NCBI RefSeq assembly: GCF_963855985.1 | Contig: NC_087114.1 | Coordinates: 3,373,001-3,437,000, forward strand | Direction: 5' to 3' | DNA: 64,000 nt | From: Ostrinia nubilalis | Lineage: Eukaryota; Arthropoda; Insecta; Lepidoptera; Crambidae | In this document: piece after piece, positions 32,115 through 42,304 of the stretch | Layout of the letters: the number at the start of each line of letters is the position of its first letter | Numbering within the stretch: position 1 is the first letter of the stretch | Program-made: the position numbers and the translations under genes | Notes under the pieces: generated by a model | What the model was told of the DNA's origin: nothing | Database searches by the model: none | What the model saw: the letters and a program-made list of their open reading frames with translations, nothing else

Positions 32115-32589
32115 AAAGATAATCTTTACGAGTCTTTTAAATTATTATTTACGATATTATTTAACTTAAGTATGCACTTTTACCACATACATTGCAGTAA
32201 ATTATAATTAATGTCTTTTTTATGGACATAAAAATATCTGTTTAGAGATTTATTGCATATTGTGTTACTTAGTTTTTTAAAATGCATTGAACATAATAAA
32301 ATTAAGGCATAGCTTACAGTTTCAGGTTCGGATCCCAACCCCGTATTACAAAAAACTTTTAAATTAATGAATGAAATGAATGAAAGAATAAAATTATTAG
32401 TCCGGAGGAAACTCGCATCCATCTTCAGCTTGATCATCATTTCCATCAGGTGAGATGAAGGTGCAGTGCAAAAAATATAAATTTTTGCAAAAAAAAGTTA
32501 GTAAAAATATAAAGACAAGATGGCGCCATACTTGTAACATGACATTTGCGATAAATTCCAAAAAATGACTTACAAAAAAACAATGATTG

Positions 32590-32740
32590 ACTCTCTTACG
32601 CTGCTTCTTCTCAGCCTCAGATCATAGAAGGGAATTCTCAGCACACTGGCCCACTTATTGTCCCGAAGCAGTGGTAGGGTTAATACTGGGACATGTAAAA
32701 GTGCTTTTTAAAAGCCTACTTGCAAAAAAAATGAGTTATG
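32590..32740. repeat. Interspersed repeat, GTGGTAGGGTTAAT family
   Basis: Longer copy of the family at 18270. It includes the upstream part CTTACGCTGCTTCTTCTCAG. Confidence 0.6.
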
Positions 32741-33344
32741 AGTTTTTTTTTTCATAGGTAGTTCAATATCCCAACACCCTGCGAGCGGGTTTGAACTTCG
32801 AACCCACTGGAGACAATTATTTGTAAAGATTCGGTTTTTAACGAGTATTAATGATGAATGGACACGTTAATAGACATTTAATTAATGAACAATGAAATAT
32901 GACTTGCTCTGAACCAGTGGCCAATACAAAACGCTATTCATATATTTGTATGGAATTATCTTTTGTAGGTAATTTATTCATTAGTATTGATTGATTGATA
33001 CATTGTTTTCATTCAATTCAAATGTTTTTAATGAGTAAGTTTCCGTATAATTCAACAATAATATTTTAATATTATCTCAACGATTTTACAGGAAAGTGCA
33101 AAATAGGTACGTTGTTTCTGGGTTTTTTGCTTGTGTTTTTAATGTGTGATAAGATATTTGCTTAAGAATGAATGTTTTAACTGTTTCTTAGTACCTAATT
33201 GTTATATTGCAAAATAAACAATTTTAAGAATTTTTGAGAGCGAGATAGCGGATGGAAGTTGGACTGGGGATTTCCCAAATAAGAGAGTAGAAAATTCATA
33301 AAATATGTTTTTTTAAGCTTAATACACAATCTTAGTATCTCGTT

Positions 33345-33485
33345 CGTTCGTTTGTTTCGGCCAAATGACGTGCGCTACTGGATAAAAGCCTCCCCTAAGA
33401 ATTTCCACAACGACCGGTCCTGCGTTCACCAGATCGTCGGTCCATCTAGTGGGGGCCCTGCCCACCCTACGTCTTCCGCTTAATA
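33345..33485 (-). mobile_element. RTE 3' end fragment
   Basis: A (TCGT)n start at 33345, then CGGCCAAATGACGTGCGCTA and on through CCATCTAGTGGGGGCCCTGC. Minus orientation, 5'-truncated. Confidence 0.68.
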
Positions 33486-33581
33486 TCTAAGACACATTAC
33501 ACGTAGGTACGTTTACCTGTGAAATAGAGAACTCTAATCCCCTGTATTACGGATTTCAGATACTTAATACCTACACTAAAA

Positions 33582-33776
33582 CTAGCGGCCGCCCGCGACT
33601 TCGTACGCGTGGATCCCGTTTTACCCCCTTAGGGGTGGACCTTCGTAAAATCCTTTCTTAGCGGATGCCTACGTCATAACATCTACCTGCATGCCAAATT
33701 TCAGCCCGATCCGTCCAGTGGTTTGGGCTGTGCGTGCGTTGATAGATCACTATTCAGTCAGTCAGTCACCTTTGAG
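33582..33776 (-). mobile_element. Lep1-like element, CCCTTAGGGGTGGA variant
   Basis: ACTAGCGGCCGCCCGCGACT terminus, then CCCCCTTAGGGGTGGACCTT, ending in CAGTCAGTCAGTC. A copy lies at 61210. Confidence 0.65.
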
Positions 33777-33784
33777 TTATTCTA

Positions 33785-33982
33785 CTAATAATATTTTAAA
33801 TGCAAAAGTTTGGATGACTGGATGTCTGGATGTTCGTTACTCGTTCACGCAAAAACTACTGAACGGATTTTGTTGAACTTTACAGTATTATTGTTTGTAA
33901 CCCAGATTAACATTAGGCTATAATTTATGCTGATCTGTGACACTAAATTTCACGCGGGTGAAGCCGCGGGCAAAAGCTATAT
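33785..33982 (+). mobile_element. Lep1/Helitron-like element
   Basis: CTACTAATAATATTTTAAAT start and CACGCGGGTGAAGCCGCGGG then CAAAAGCTA end. Opposite orientation to the neighbour at 33582 and the same type as 14212. Confidence 0.65.
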
Positions 33983-34297
33983 TTTATAATATATTTAGAT
34001 GTCCATTGTCCATGATTACTAGAATTTGCAACTTCAAATCAGGGTTCACGGGGTTCAAACCAGCAACTAACACGAATCATCAGCCTGTTCTTTGCCGTCT
34101 CCTTTGGCACAGTTAAGCAGTGTTTCTTGGCAAAAGTTAAATAAAGCGTTAACTTACATAATAACCGCTTTCGTTTTAAATCGATTCGTCTTAACTAAAC
34201 TGGTTTTAAGGTCTAAGTATTTCACGTTTAAATTCTTCTATCTATGGTCTACGTCCTATGGTGTTCTATTAAATTATTGATATCTAAACTTATCTAT

Positions 34298-34534
34298 CTA
34301 TATTACTTACTAATATTATAAAGCTGAAGAGTTTGTTTGTTTGTTTACTTGAACGCGCTAATCTCAGGAACTACCGGTCCGATTTGAAAAATTCTTTCAG
34401 TGTTAGATAGCCCATTTATCGAGGAAGGCTATAGGCTATGTACCATCACGCTACGAGTAATAGGTGCAGAGCAAAAATGAAAAATGTTGCGAAAACGGGT
34501 TTTCACGCGTACGAAGTCGCGGGAACAGCTAGTA
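34298..34534 (+). mobile_element. Lep1-like element, GAAGAGTTTG variant
   Basis: TATTACTTACTAATATTATA start, AAGCTGAAGAGTTTGTTTG, and end GAAGTCGCGGGAACAGCTAGT. Directly followed by another element. Confidence 0.68.
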
Positions 34535-34756
34535 TCTTATATCTATAAAAGCGAAAGGTCACTGATTGACTGACTGACTGACTCACTCACTCATCACGAA
34601 ATCTCAGAAACTACAAGTGCTAGGAGTCTCTTATTTTGCATGGGGGTTCCTTTTAGAACGTAGGTGCTTACTGAGACGGGATTATACAAAATTCAACACC
34701 TACTTAAGGGGGTAAAACGGGATACAGGCGTACGAAGTCGCGGGCGGCCGCTAGTT
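34535..34756 (+). mobile_element. Lep1-like element, back to back with previous
   Basis: ATCTTATATCTATAAAAGCG start, a (GACT)n/(CTCA)n run at 34566-34592, and GTCGCGGGCGGCCGCTAGTT end. It abuts the preceding element with no spacer. Confidence 0.68.
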
Positions 34757-35327
34757 AAATTATCGATTATTTATAAATGTAGTAATATTAATGCCATTAT
34801 TGATAAAGTAGGTAATTAGGAAATAATATAAACATTGGTTTCGACTAATTACTACGATTCACGATAGTAAAACGTCTGCTTTTGTTTTTTATCTCAAAGG
34901 TTAAAAGCTATGCAGATGGTTATTTGTAGAAATAGGTTATCGCTTAAGTTATTTCTAGTGTATGCCCGCTTTTATATTTCGGTTCATCCCGTAGGATCTA
35001 TGCATATTCCTGGAATACAAAGTAGCCTATAACACTCAGGGTTAATTTAGCTTTCCATTGGTGGCAGAATTTTCAAAATCAGTTCTGTAGTCTCAGAGAT
35101 AATTCGTATCAAACATACACATTTATTTTCGTCTATTATCTGGTTTAGTTTGTTGACACACATTGAGATTTTGCGTCGCATTTCTTTGATAAAATTAATT
35201 TAATGTTTTTGTTTTGATTAACCTAATTTATTAGTAATATTGCATCGGTTGTTTCCTTGTTATCTTGGTTTAAAGTGAAAAAGCAATTAAGTACTGATTT
35301 ATATCTTTTTTGGAGAAATCTTAACGA

Positions 35328-35425
35328 ATCATCATCATCATCATCATCATTTCAGCCACAGGACGTCCACTGCTAAACATAGGCCTCCCCCAATGATTTC
35401 CATGTTGATCGATTGGTAGCGGCGG
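35328..35425 (-). mobile_element. RTE 3' end with (ATC)n
   Basis: ATCATCATCATCATCATCAT, then TTCAGCCACAGGACGTCC and GATCGATTGGTAGCGGC. Minus orientation. Confidence 0.7.
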
Positions 35426-35648
35426 TAACGAATATTTTTTACATAAATTCATAGGGTGTAGATTTATGGAAGAAGACACGGGTTATTTTTTGTCGCAAAA
35501 ATAAAACTCGAAGGGTTGTTACTTTTAATATAAAAAAATAATAGGGTTGTGGAAAAATATCGATATATGTTCGATATTCTGCCTACCTGTCTTTCTGTGT
35601 GCTGTCGACGGCACTTATGTTTTTTTGCACGTGACTCTAACAATAAAA

Positions 35649-36048
35649 GGTCTATTTACACTTTGATCACCTGAATTTGATCACTTAGGAGACCAAAATG
35701 GACTTTTTATCCATGAGTGATCAAAGGACACCAAAGTGTCGTCTGGAGTCCACTTTGATCACCTGGGTCAGCGGTTCCCAAACTTATTTAGTCTACTACC
35801 CACTTTGAGAATAAAATATTTTTTAGCGCCCCCCATTTTTGTACTCAAGAGTCGAGCTTAGTCGGTGTCTAAGAGTCCTCCTAGTAGATGACGCCTCCCA
35901 AGCCTCTACACAACGTCCCGATTTTTTTTTCTGGGTCTCTTACCGCCCCCCTTTAAGCCTGCAGCGCCCACAAGGGGGCGTTATCACCCACTTTGGGAAT
36001 GACTGACCTGGGTGATCAAATCCAGGTGATCAAAGTGGAATGGACCCA
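35649..36048. mobile_element. TGATCA-rich palindromic MITE split by a hAT MITE
   Basis: The ends AGGTCTATTTACACTTTGAT and TGATCAAAGTGGAATGGACC are imperfect inverted repeats. The element is full of TGATCAC/GTGATCA words. A 237-bp hAT-type insertion lies at 35769-36005. A related copy is at 36806-36930. Confidence 0.65.
35769..36005. mobile_element. hAT MITE with 8-bp duplication
   Basis: Ends CAGCGGTTCCCAAACT and ACTTTGGGAATGACTG are imperfect inverted repeats. ACCTGGGT flanks both sides (35761-35768 and 36006-36013). This is the hAT signature. Confidence 0.85.
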
Positions 36049-36805
36049 ATAAAATGCTTTATAATGGTATTATATTATATTTCTCCCCATCCTATTCTGA
36101 CCTAGCCTCGACACTATTTCGGTTCTTCTAACCTACATTTTAACAAAGGCTCTCGAACGATATTCGACGATATATTGCGTAAGTTACTCCTGTCAATTGG
36201 CCCATTTAGTTGACTTGACAGCTTCCTTGCGTTATAAATAAGTCCTGACAATAAGCCAGACTTTTTATAACCTAAAACTAGGCAAATTTTTTTTTTGTTA
36301 GTTTAATTTGCGATAACTATGTCCTTGATTTTCAAGAACTTTTCTATCCCAACTTTAATGACAGAATAACTCAAGTAAAGCCACAGCCCAAGCTAGTCTA
36401 GAATATACATACATAGTTTCCAGTAACCAGTAATGTCTGGAAACACTAATAGAGTAACTCTCCGTGGTTGTCGTCAATTTTCCACTTAACATCATCAGCA
36501 ATTTCTACCGGCATGACGAAATGATGGCCTTTATTGTCTGATTTATAAGGTTGATTTTATCTTTATTTGTATCTAAGTATTATTAAGTATATTTAGTGGT
36601 GATTCTGGCCAGTGAAATGTTTTTTTTTAATGTGATGAAATCGATTTGTGAAATAACATCAGTGACCACGTTAGTATAACGCGTTAAAAATATTTGTTTT
36701 GCTATTTTACCCTACCAGTAATAGATACCAGCTTTAGTCAGGGATTCAAGGCTGATTCTGAGGTATGATTTGTATGTAGGTGATAAAAGGACACTAAAAT
36801 AATAA

Positions 36806-36930
36806 TTTAACTGGAGTCCACTTTGATCACCCAGAGCATCATATCCGTGGGTGATCAATGGACACTAAATTGTCGCTGGAAGTGGACTGGGTCATCAAAG
36901 CCAGGTGATCAAAGTGGAATAGACCATTTA
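36806..36930. mobile_element. Second TGATCA-rich MITE
   Basis: GAGTCCACTTTGATCACCCA through CCAGGTGATCAAAGTGGAAT. Shorter relative of the 35649 element without the hAT insert. Confidence 0.6.
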
Positions 36931-37845
36931 TTCAAACTGTTCAATTAAATAAGTTACTGTGCCGCGCCGCACACTTAGTTTATAATACTCGTATTAGCAA
37001 AGAATTCAGTAATCTATCACCTTCTCATTGGTGCAAAGTTGACAGCACCTCAGCCTATACATTTCTGTTATAAACCCACTCTTATTCCAACGACATAAGC
37101 TCTATGCTTAACGTGCATTCCTACGGTATATAAAACTGTTGATGCTGCACTTCGTAAAAACCCATGCTCATCACAGCGTTATACTTACCTAGTTAGGAGA
37201 TTATGTATTTATGCTCCTTTCTGTTTCGTTTGAGACAAAAAAAGCCTTGTAGTTACTCTATGATGTAGTTAGCGTTAGGGAGGGGAATAGAAAAATATAT
37301 CGATAGAGTTTTAAACAAAAGCCTTATTTGTTTTTTTAATTCAAAATTGAAGTTTCTTAAGAACTTTTTTTCTCAACATGATGGTTAGGACAATAATTAT
37401 TATGCTTTTGAAATTAATAAATAATAACAATGGAGAATTTTTGTTCGTCTGTATTTTTTTTAATTTGATAGATAGAACTTGTGATGCAAGCGCTGGAAAT
37501 CCGACCAAAATTAGTGAATATTAGGTTGAATTTACAACGGGGCTATTTCTAGGAAAGAATTTGCTGGATTTTACTACCAAATAGACATAAATATCGACGC
37601 AATATAGTGTGATTGACCTTTGTATCGTATTTACTACTATACAAGTTACAACTGATTACACAATATTACGTCATCTACTATATTAACTACCAATAATCTA
37701 CATTAAGACTAATGAGACGCTTGGGATAAGGAAAGTCATTAGTTTAGTGTCAAGTAGGTATGTTTTATGCTATCGTGTGAGTGATAGCAACTCAACCTTG
37801 CAATACTTAATGCTTTAAAAGCTATTTAGTTGGTTGAAATCTCTT
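36931..37845. other. Gene-free stretch
   Basis: No gene or clear repeat recognised. Confidence 0.45.
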
Positions 37846-37849
37846 TCCG

Positions 37850-37995
37850 ACCGCTGTAACCAGGATCTACACAGCTTGACCGCCAAAAAAAAACAACCAG
37901 CGAAGGTCAAGTTTGTCCCGGGAAAAAGTTAAACTGTCCCACAGCGAAATTAATCAGAAGAACATAGGACGAGTTCGAAGTTAAGGGACTTTCCC
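37850..37995 (+). repeat. GGGACTATTCCCACC repeat, 3' part
   Basis: AGGATCTACACAGCTTGACC, GAAGGTCAAGTTTGTCCCGG and AATTAATCAGAAGAACATAG through GAGTTCGAAGTTAA. Confidence 0.65.
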
Positions 37996-38019
37996 TCCAG
38001 CCCAAAGCAGATGATAGGA

Positions 38020-38238
38020 GAAAAAACACTTGAGTTGAACACGCTAATCTCAGAAGCTACGTCCGATTTAAAAATATATTTTTGTGTTGGATAGCTCATT
38101 AATCGAGGAAGGCTTAGACATAACGCTACGACCAATAGGAGCAGAGCCTCAATGAAAAATGTTGCGAAAACGGTAAAAAATATATACAGACGATTTTCAT
38201 GCGTACGAACGAAGTCGCGGGCACAGCTCCTGCTAGTC
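38020..38238 (+). mobile_element. Lep1-like element, GAAGAGTTTG variant
   Basis: TTGAACACGCTAATCTCAG, GTTGGATAGCTCATTAATCG, and end GCGGGCACAGCTCC. The 5' end is degraded. Confidence 0.6.
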
Positions 38239-38274
38239 ATATTTTAAGCCTCATTAGTATTATTTTTTTCATCA

Positions 38275-38345
38275 TAATAATAATCATGTCATTTAGTCTC
38301 CACTGCAGAAGGAGTCTCTAAGTTACCAGAGGCAAATAGAGGATA
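38275..38345 (-). mobile_element. SINE body fragment
   Basis: AATCATGTCATTTAGTCTCC, then ACTGCAGAAGGAG and CCAGAGGCAAATAGAGGAT. Confidence 0.55.
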
Positions 38346-38374
38346 TAAGTAAACAACTTAAAAAAATCGAACTG

Positions 38375-38452
38375 CCCAAGGCGGGAATCGAACCCACAAC
38401 TTTTCGCTTGCCGGGTGACTGCTCTTCCATCTGAGCTACATAGACATTGGAT
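38375..38452 (-). pseudogene. tRNA-like sequence (SINE head or tRNA relic)
   Basis: On minus: GTAGCTCAGATGGAAGAGCA (box A and D-arm), a C-C-G-G-C-A-A anticodon loop, and GTGGGTTCGATTCCCGCC (T-arm, box B). The anticodon stem has a mismatch and the 5' acceptor strand does not pair well with the 3' strand, so a working tRNA is unlikely. The neighbouring SINE fragment supports a SINE origin. Confidence 0.6.
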
Positions 38453-39177
38453 GAACCCGTCGAAATTTTCAAATGTTTCGGTTTAATACAAAAGAATAGG
38501 TGTTAAAAACTAGGATTTAGTTGATTGATTGACTAGAAAATACTGGATAGACTTTATTAATTTGATTATGCGCAAATGCACTCGTGTATTATGTAAGTTA
38601 CTTCCACAATTCTAAAAAGCGAACATAATAAAAAATTGCATGCGTATTTCATAATACGTTATTCGTAATCATTTGAAATTGTTGCAAAAATGTAATAAAA
38701 ACATGTTTTCTATTAAACGTTGAGAGTTGTCTGTCGACAATTAACTGTTTTTTTTATTAATAAAAAGCGGCGAGGGCAATCTACCATCCAATCAAAATTG
38801 ATTAATTTATTTCAATTTAAAAATAGATCTAAGCCCTGAAAACACAGTAGATACTTGATTTTAGTAAAATATTATCACTTCCAATATTTGTACTGTCATG
38901 AAGAATCCACGAAACACACAATTACATTATGTTGTTACTGTCAAAATGCATTTTGTCAGCTACAAAAAGTTGGTGTCGATACGAATTTTTTATCGATAAA
39001 ACTACCCCAACATGACACATCACTATTAGTCAATTATAAATAAAACAGTGTTCTCACGCTCCGCAGTGATTGTTCTGTGAGATACGATCGAGATTTCACG
39101 ATGAAGTGAAAAAATTAACACGTACAACACTAATTAGTGAGGGGAATAACGAGAACATGACAGGAAAGTCATTTAAA

Positions 39178-39405
39178 AAATCTACTAATAATAAAAAGCT
39201 GTTTGTTTGAACGGACTAATCTCAGGAACTAATGGTCCGATTTTAAAAAATCTTTTCGTGTTGGATAGTTCATTTATTGAAGAAGGTTATAGGATATATA
39301 CCATCACGCTACAGCCAATAGGAGCAGAGTATCAATGAAAAATGGTGCCTAAGCTGGAAAAAATCTTCAAACTGTTCAAGCATACGAAGTCGCGGGCACT
39401 AATAG
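39178..39405 (+). mobile_element. Lep1-like element, diverged
   Basis: AATCTCAGGAACTAATGGTC through CAGCCAATAGGAGCAGAG and end GAAGTCGCGGGCACTAATAG. Confidence 0.6.
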
Positions 39406-39564
39406 CCGATTTATAAAAGAGAATCAACGCTTATATCTTAAGATCAGTTAATAAATAAGTAGTCATTTATTTAACAATAGCAATAAGAAAAAACGGTCAA
39501 GTTCGAGTTGTATTATAGTAGCGGGTTCTGTCTAAGAATTGGCATTGTTAAACCTACTTTCCAA

Positions 39565-39770
39565 ATATTGTTGGAACGGGACTATTTTCACCTCTCGTTC
39601 CCACCGCGGCAACTCCTGTGTAGCCAGGATCTACAGCTTGACCGCCAATAACCCAACCAGTGAAAGTCAAGTTTGTCCCAGGGGAAAGTTAAACTGTCCT
39701 GTCATTGGACCCGCATTCCGCAACGAGATTAATCAGAAAAAAATAGGAGTTCAAAGTTAAGATTAAACTT
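39565..39770 (+). repeat. GGGACTATTCCCACC repeat, near-full copy
   Basis: AACGGGACTATTTTCACCTC, GTGTAGCCAGGATCTACAGC, TTGACCGCCAATAACCCAAC, CATTGGACCCGCATTCCGCA and GAGTTCAAAGTTAAG. No inverted ends, tail or coding potential is seen, so the class is unknown. Confidence 0.65.
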
Positions 39771-39836
39771 CCCTCCATTGCAAAGCACGGTTAGAAGGTA
39801 AGATAGGCAGTTCCTCTGTGGTTGAGGATGCAAGGA

Positions 39837-40036
39837 TAGGGTTGCCAGGTGTCCGGCTTTAGCCGGACATGTTTGGCTTTTTACGGTCTTGTCCAGCCAA
39901 ATATTGGCTTGTCCGGCCTGTCCGGCTTTTGTTAGGCTTTTTATGTGGCTACCGCGCCAGGCGAAAGTCGAGCTACAGAATAATAAGGGCACGCATCAGG
40001 ATGTTAGGCATAGTGTTTTTGGACCTGGCAACCCTA
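39837..40036. mobile_element. hAT MITE with 8-bp duplication
   Basis: Inverted termini TAGGGTTGCCAGGT and ACCTGGCAACCCTA bound a 200-bp element. TGCAAGGA flanks both sides (39829-39836, 40037-40044). The interior repeats TTGTCCGGCCTGTCCGGC. Confidence 0.85.
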
Positions 40037-40277
40037 TGCAAGGAACCCTAATACTAACAAAAAGTATGTAGCTACTTCAAATGAAAAGATACATTATAAA
40101 GATTCTCAGAAACATTTGGAAGTTCTAATATTAGGTTTTCCTGAAAGCCATTATGGTCTGTCTCGCTCGTCACTCTTACAAAACGTTTACGAAATAACCA
40201 CGAACAAAGAAGCAGGTATTTATCATTAAGATTTATTATTTGTAGTGGGCAGAGCACATACTTAGTACGCAGAACTG

Positions 40278-40495
40278 ACGGCCGATGGGGCAGCAAGGTT
40301 CTGGAGTGGAGGCCGCGTACCGGAAAACGCAGCGTGAGACGTCCACCCACAAGGTGGACCGACGACCTGATAAAGGTAGCAGGAAGGCGCTGGATGCAGG
40401 CCGCTACCAACCGTGCGAATGTGGAAGTCATTGGGGGAGGCCTATGTTCAGCAGTGGACGTCCTGTGGCTGAAATGATGATGATGATGATGAGTC
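40278..40495 (+). pseudogene. RTE ORF C-terminal fragment with (ATG)n tail
   Basis: Encodes DGRWGSKVLEWRPRTGKRS, then RRPPTRWTDDLIKVAGRRWM, the conserved C-terminus of RTE ORF2. A frameshift occurs before the end. It then runs AGCAGTGGACGTCCTGTGGC and TGAAATGATGATGATGATGA. Only the last part of the element is present. Confidence 0.75.
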
Positions 40496-40620
40496 GGCCG
40501 TTTGGTGTAGTGGTTCGAAACGGACTCGTACGCCGAGAGGTCACGTATTCGATTCCCGTCAAAGTAAGCAATGGAGATGCACGGCTTATGAAGTTTGACA
40601 TCATGATGATGATTCTACTC
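40496..40620 (+). mobile_element. tRNA-headed SINE
   Basis: CGGCCGTTTGGTGTAGTGGT (box A) and ATTCGATTCCCGTC (box B) form a tRNA-like head, with a short body and an ATGATGATG end. It directly follows the RTE tail, suggesting insertion into or mobilisation with it. Confidence 0.6.
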
Positions 40621-40763
40621 GCATGAACAAAATAAATATACTGTAGGTAGGTACAATATAATTATGACTAAACTTAGGTACCTCTTTATTCAGAGCTTAC
40701 TTATGTTTAGCTAAGATAAAGAGAAGAATTTAAGCCTTTTTAGGGCAAATACACATAGCTCTA

Positions 40764-40926
40764 CGGGACTATTCCCACCTCTCGTTCCCACCACTGCAGC
40801 TCCAATGTAACCAGGATCTACAGCTTGACCGCCAACAACCCAACCAGTGAAGGTCAAGTTTGTCGTGGGGGAAAGTTAAACACGCAAAGAAATTAATCAG
40901 AAGAACATAGGAGGAGTTCGAAGTTA
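40764..40926 (+). repeat. GGGACTATTCCCACC repeat
   Basis: ACGGGACTATTCCCACCTCT through GAGGAGTTCGAAGTTA. Lacks the GTCATTGGACC segment. Confidence 0.65.
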
Positions 40927-41309
40927 TGGTAAAAAATATTATGTATGTACTTACATAAATAACAACAGAAAACGCATCAATACAATCAATTGGCATTGAA
41001 AGGCATAATCCACGAAACATGGGCTATTAAATTAATTAGAAGTGCATCATTATTTTACTATGTCATAGTGAAAATAACGAACTTAAATGACTTTTAATGT
41101 GCAAAGGTGTGCGTTAACCTTAAGATCTATCTCAGAATGATATCACTCGGTACTTGTTTAATCTGTGCTAATACGAGACGAGGTCCGACGCTGTTTGTCT
41201 ATGGTTATCTCGGAAACTCGCAGTGTTTGCCGGCGGGTTAATTCCCTACGTTCCGTGGTTAGAAAATAAGATAAAATTATTGTTTTAAACCTAACACCTA
41301 AGTTGTCAG

Positions 41310-41415
41310 ATGACCTCATAAAGGTAGCAGGAAGGCGCTGGATGCAAGCCGCTACCAACCGGGCGATGTGGAAATCACTGGGGGAGAGGCTTATGTATGA
41401 AATGATGATGATGAC
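41310..41415 (+). mobile_element. RTE 3' end fragment
   Basis: CCTCATAAAGGTAGCAGGAA, GGCGCTGGATGCAAGCCGCT, then ATGAAATGATGATGATGA. Confidence 0.65.
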
Positions 41416-41454
41416 CTAGGCATGACTGGATTTCTACCATGTATGGACTTCTCA

Positions 41455-41565
41455 TATCCACTCTATGTGAGTGCAGGCCAAATCCTCCATTTGCCTCTGG
41501 TAAATTAGAGAGGGTCGTGCTCCTGCAGTGGAGTCTAAATGACCTGATGATGATGATGATGTTTT
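41455..41565 (+). mobile_element. SINE body with (TGA)n tail
   Basis: CAGGCCAAATCCTCCATTTG, CCTCTGGTAAATTAGAGAGG, GTCGTGCTCCTGCAGTGG, and a GATGATGATGATGATG tail. Confidence 0.65.
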
Positions 41566-42149
41566 TTTACTTAATTAAAAGTTACAGATTCATATATCGA
41601 TAGTCCTAGATTCAATTTTCAATTCAATTGGTAATTGCAAATTGATTCAAGATCTGACTGTCCGATAAGAACGAACCGCCAAATCGTACATAGGCCTCTC
41701 TAAATTAGAATCTTAGTTTGCGTCATCATTATATTATGAGTTTAACAAACTAACCTAAATACAAATTAAAAAACACCAATCTATAAAACCATAAAGAAAT
41801 AACTGATGAAACACAGCCGAAAATAATTAAAAAGGTTATATAACATCGGAAAAAATACATTCATACTCTATGGGCGTACTCAAGGTCGTCCACAGAGTAT
41901 TGTATGAAAAAGCCACAACAAAAACGTGATTGAGCGTTTGCTTGTGGAGCTGTGATTGCTAACTATTAGCTTGTTTTGTAGCTGATCATTATTGGCATTA
42001 TTCTGGATAAGTCGCTGTGTGAAACGATTTTACTATTCAGTGGCCAGTGGAACAAAAAATCACAGAAATAACAGTGTTTTTTGAAAAGCGATTGAAACTT
42101 CAAGTTCAACAAACCTTCATGGTAAAAAATAAAAACATAAACGTCAAAA

Positions 42150-42300
42150 ATTGGCGGTAAAACTTTGATTGCTGATGCCTGCCAACTTGATGAAAAAAGA
42201 AAAAGTCAAACTTTGGCGGGAAAACTTTTTGAATTCATCCATTTATGGTTAAAAAAACCGCAAATTAAAAAAGTTAAAATGTCAAAATCGGGCGGGAAAT
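42150..42300. promoter_or_regulatory. Cluster of E2F-like motifs
   Basis: TTGGCGGTAAAAC (42151), TTTGGCGGGAAAAC (42212) and GGGCGGGAAAT (42290) resemble TTTGGCGGGAAA E2F sites. Each is preceded by GTCAAA. No gene is seen nearby, so a role is uncertain. Confidence 0.3.
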
Positions 42301-42304
42301 AAAG

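Noticed and set aside
38375..38452. Functional tRNA gene on the minus strand
   Set aside because: Box A and B are good, but the anticodon stem is mismatched and the acceptor strands do not pair. It lies beside SINE debris.
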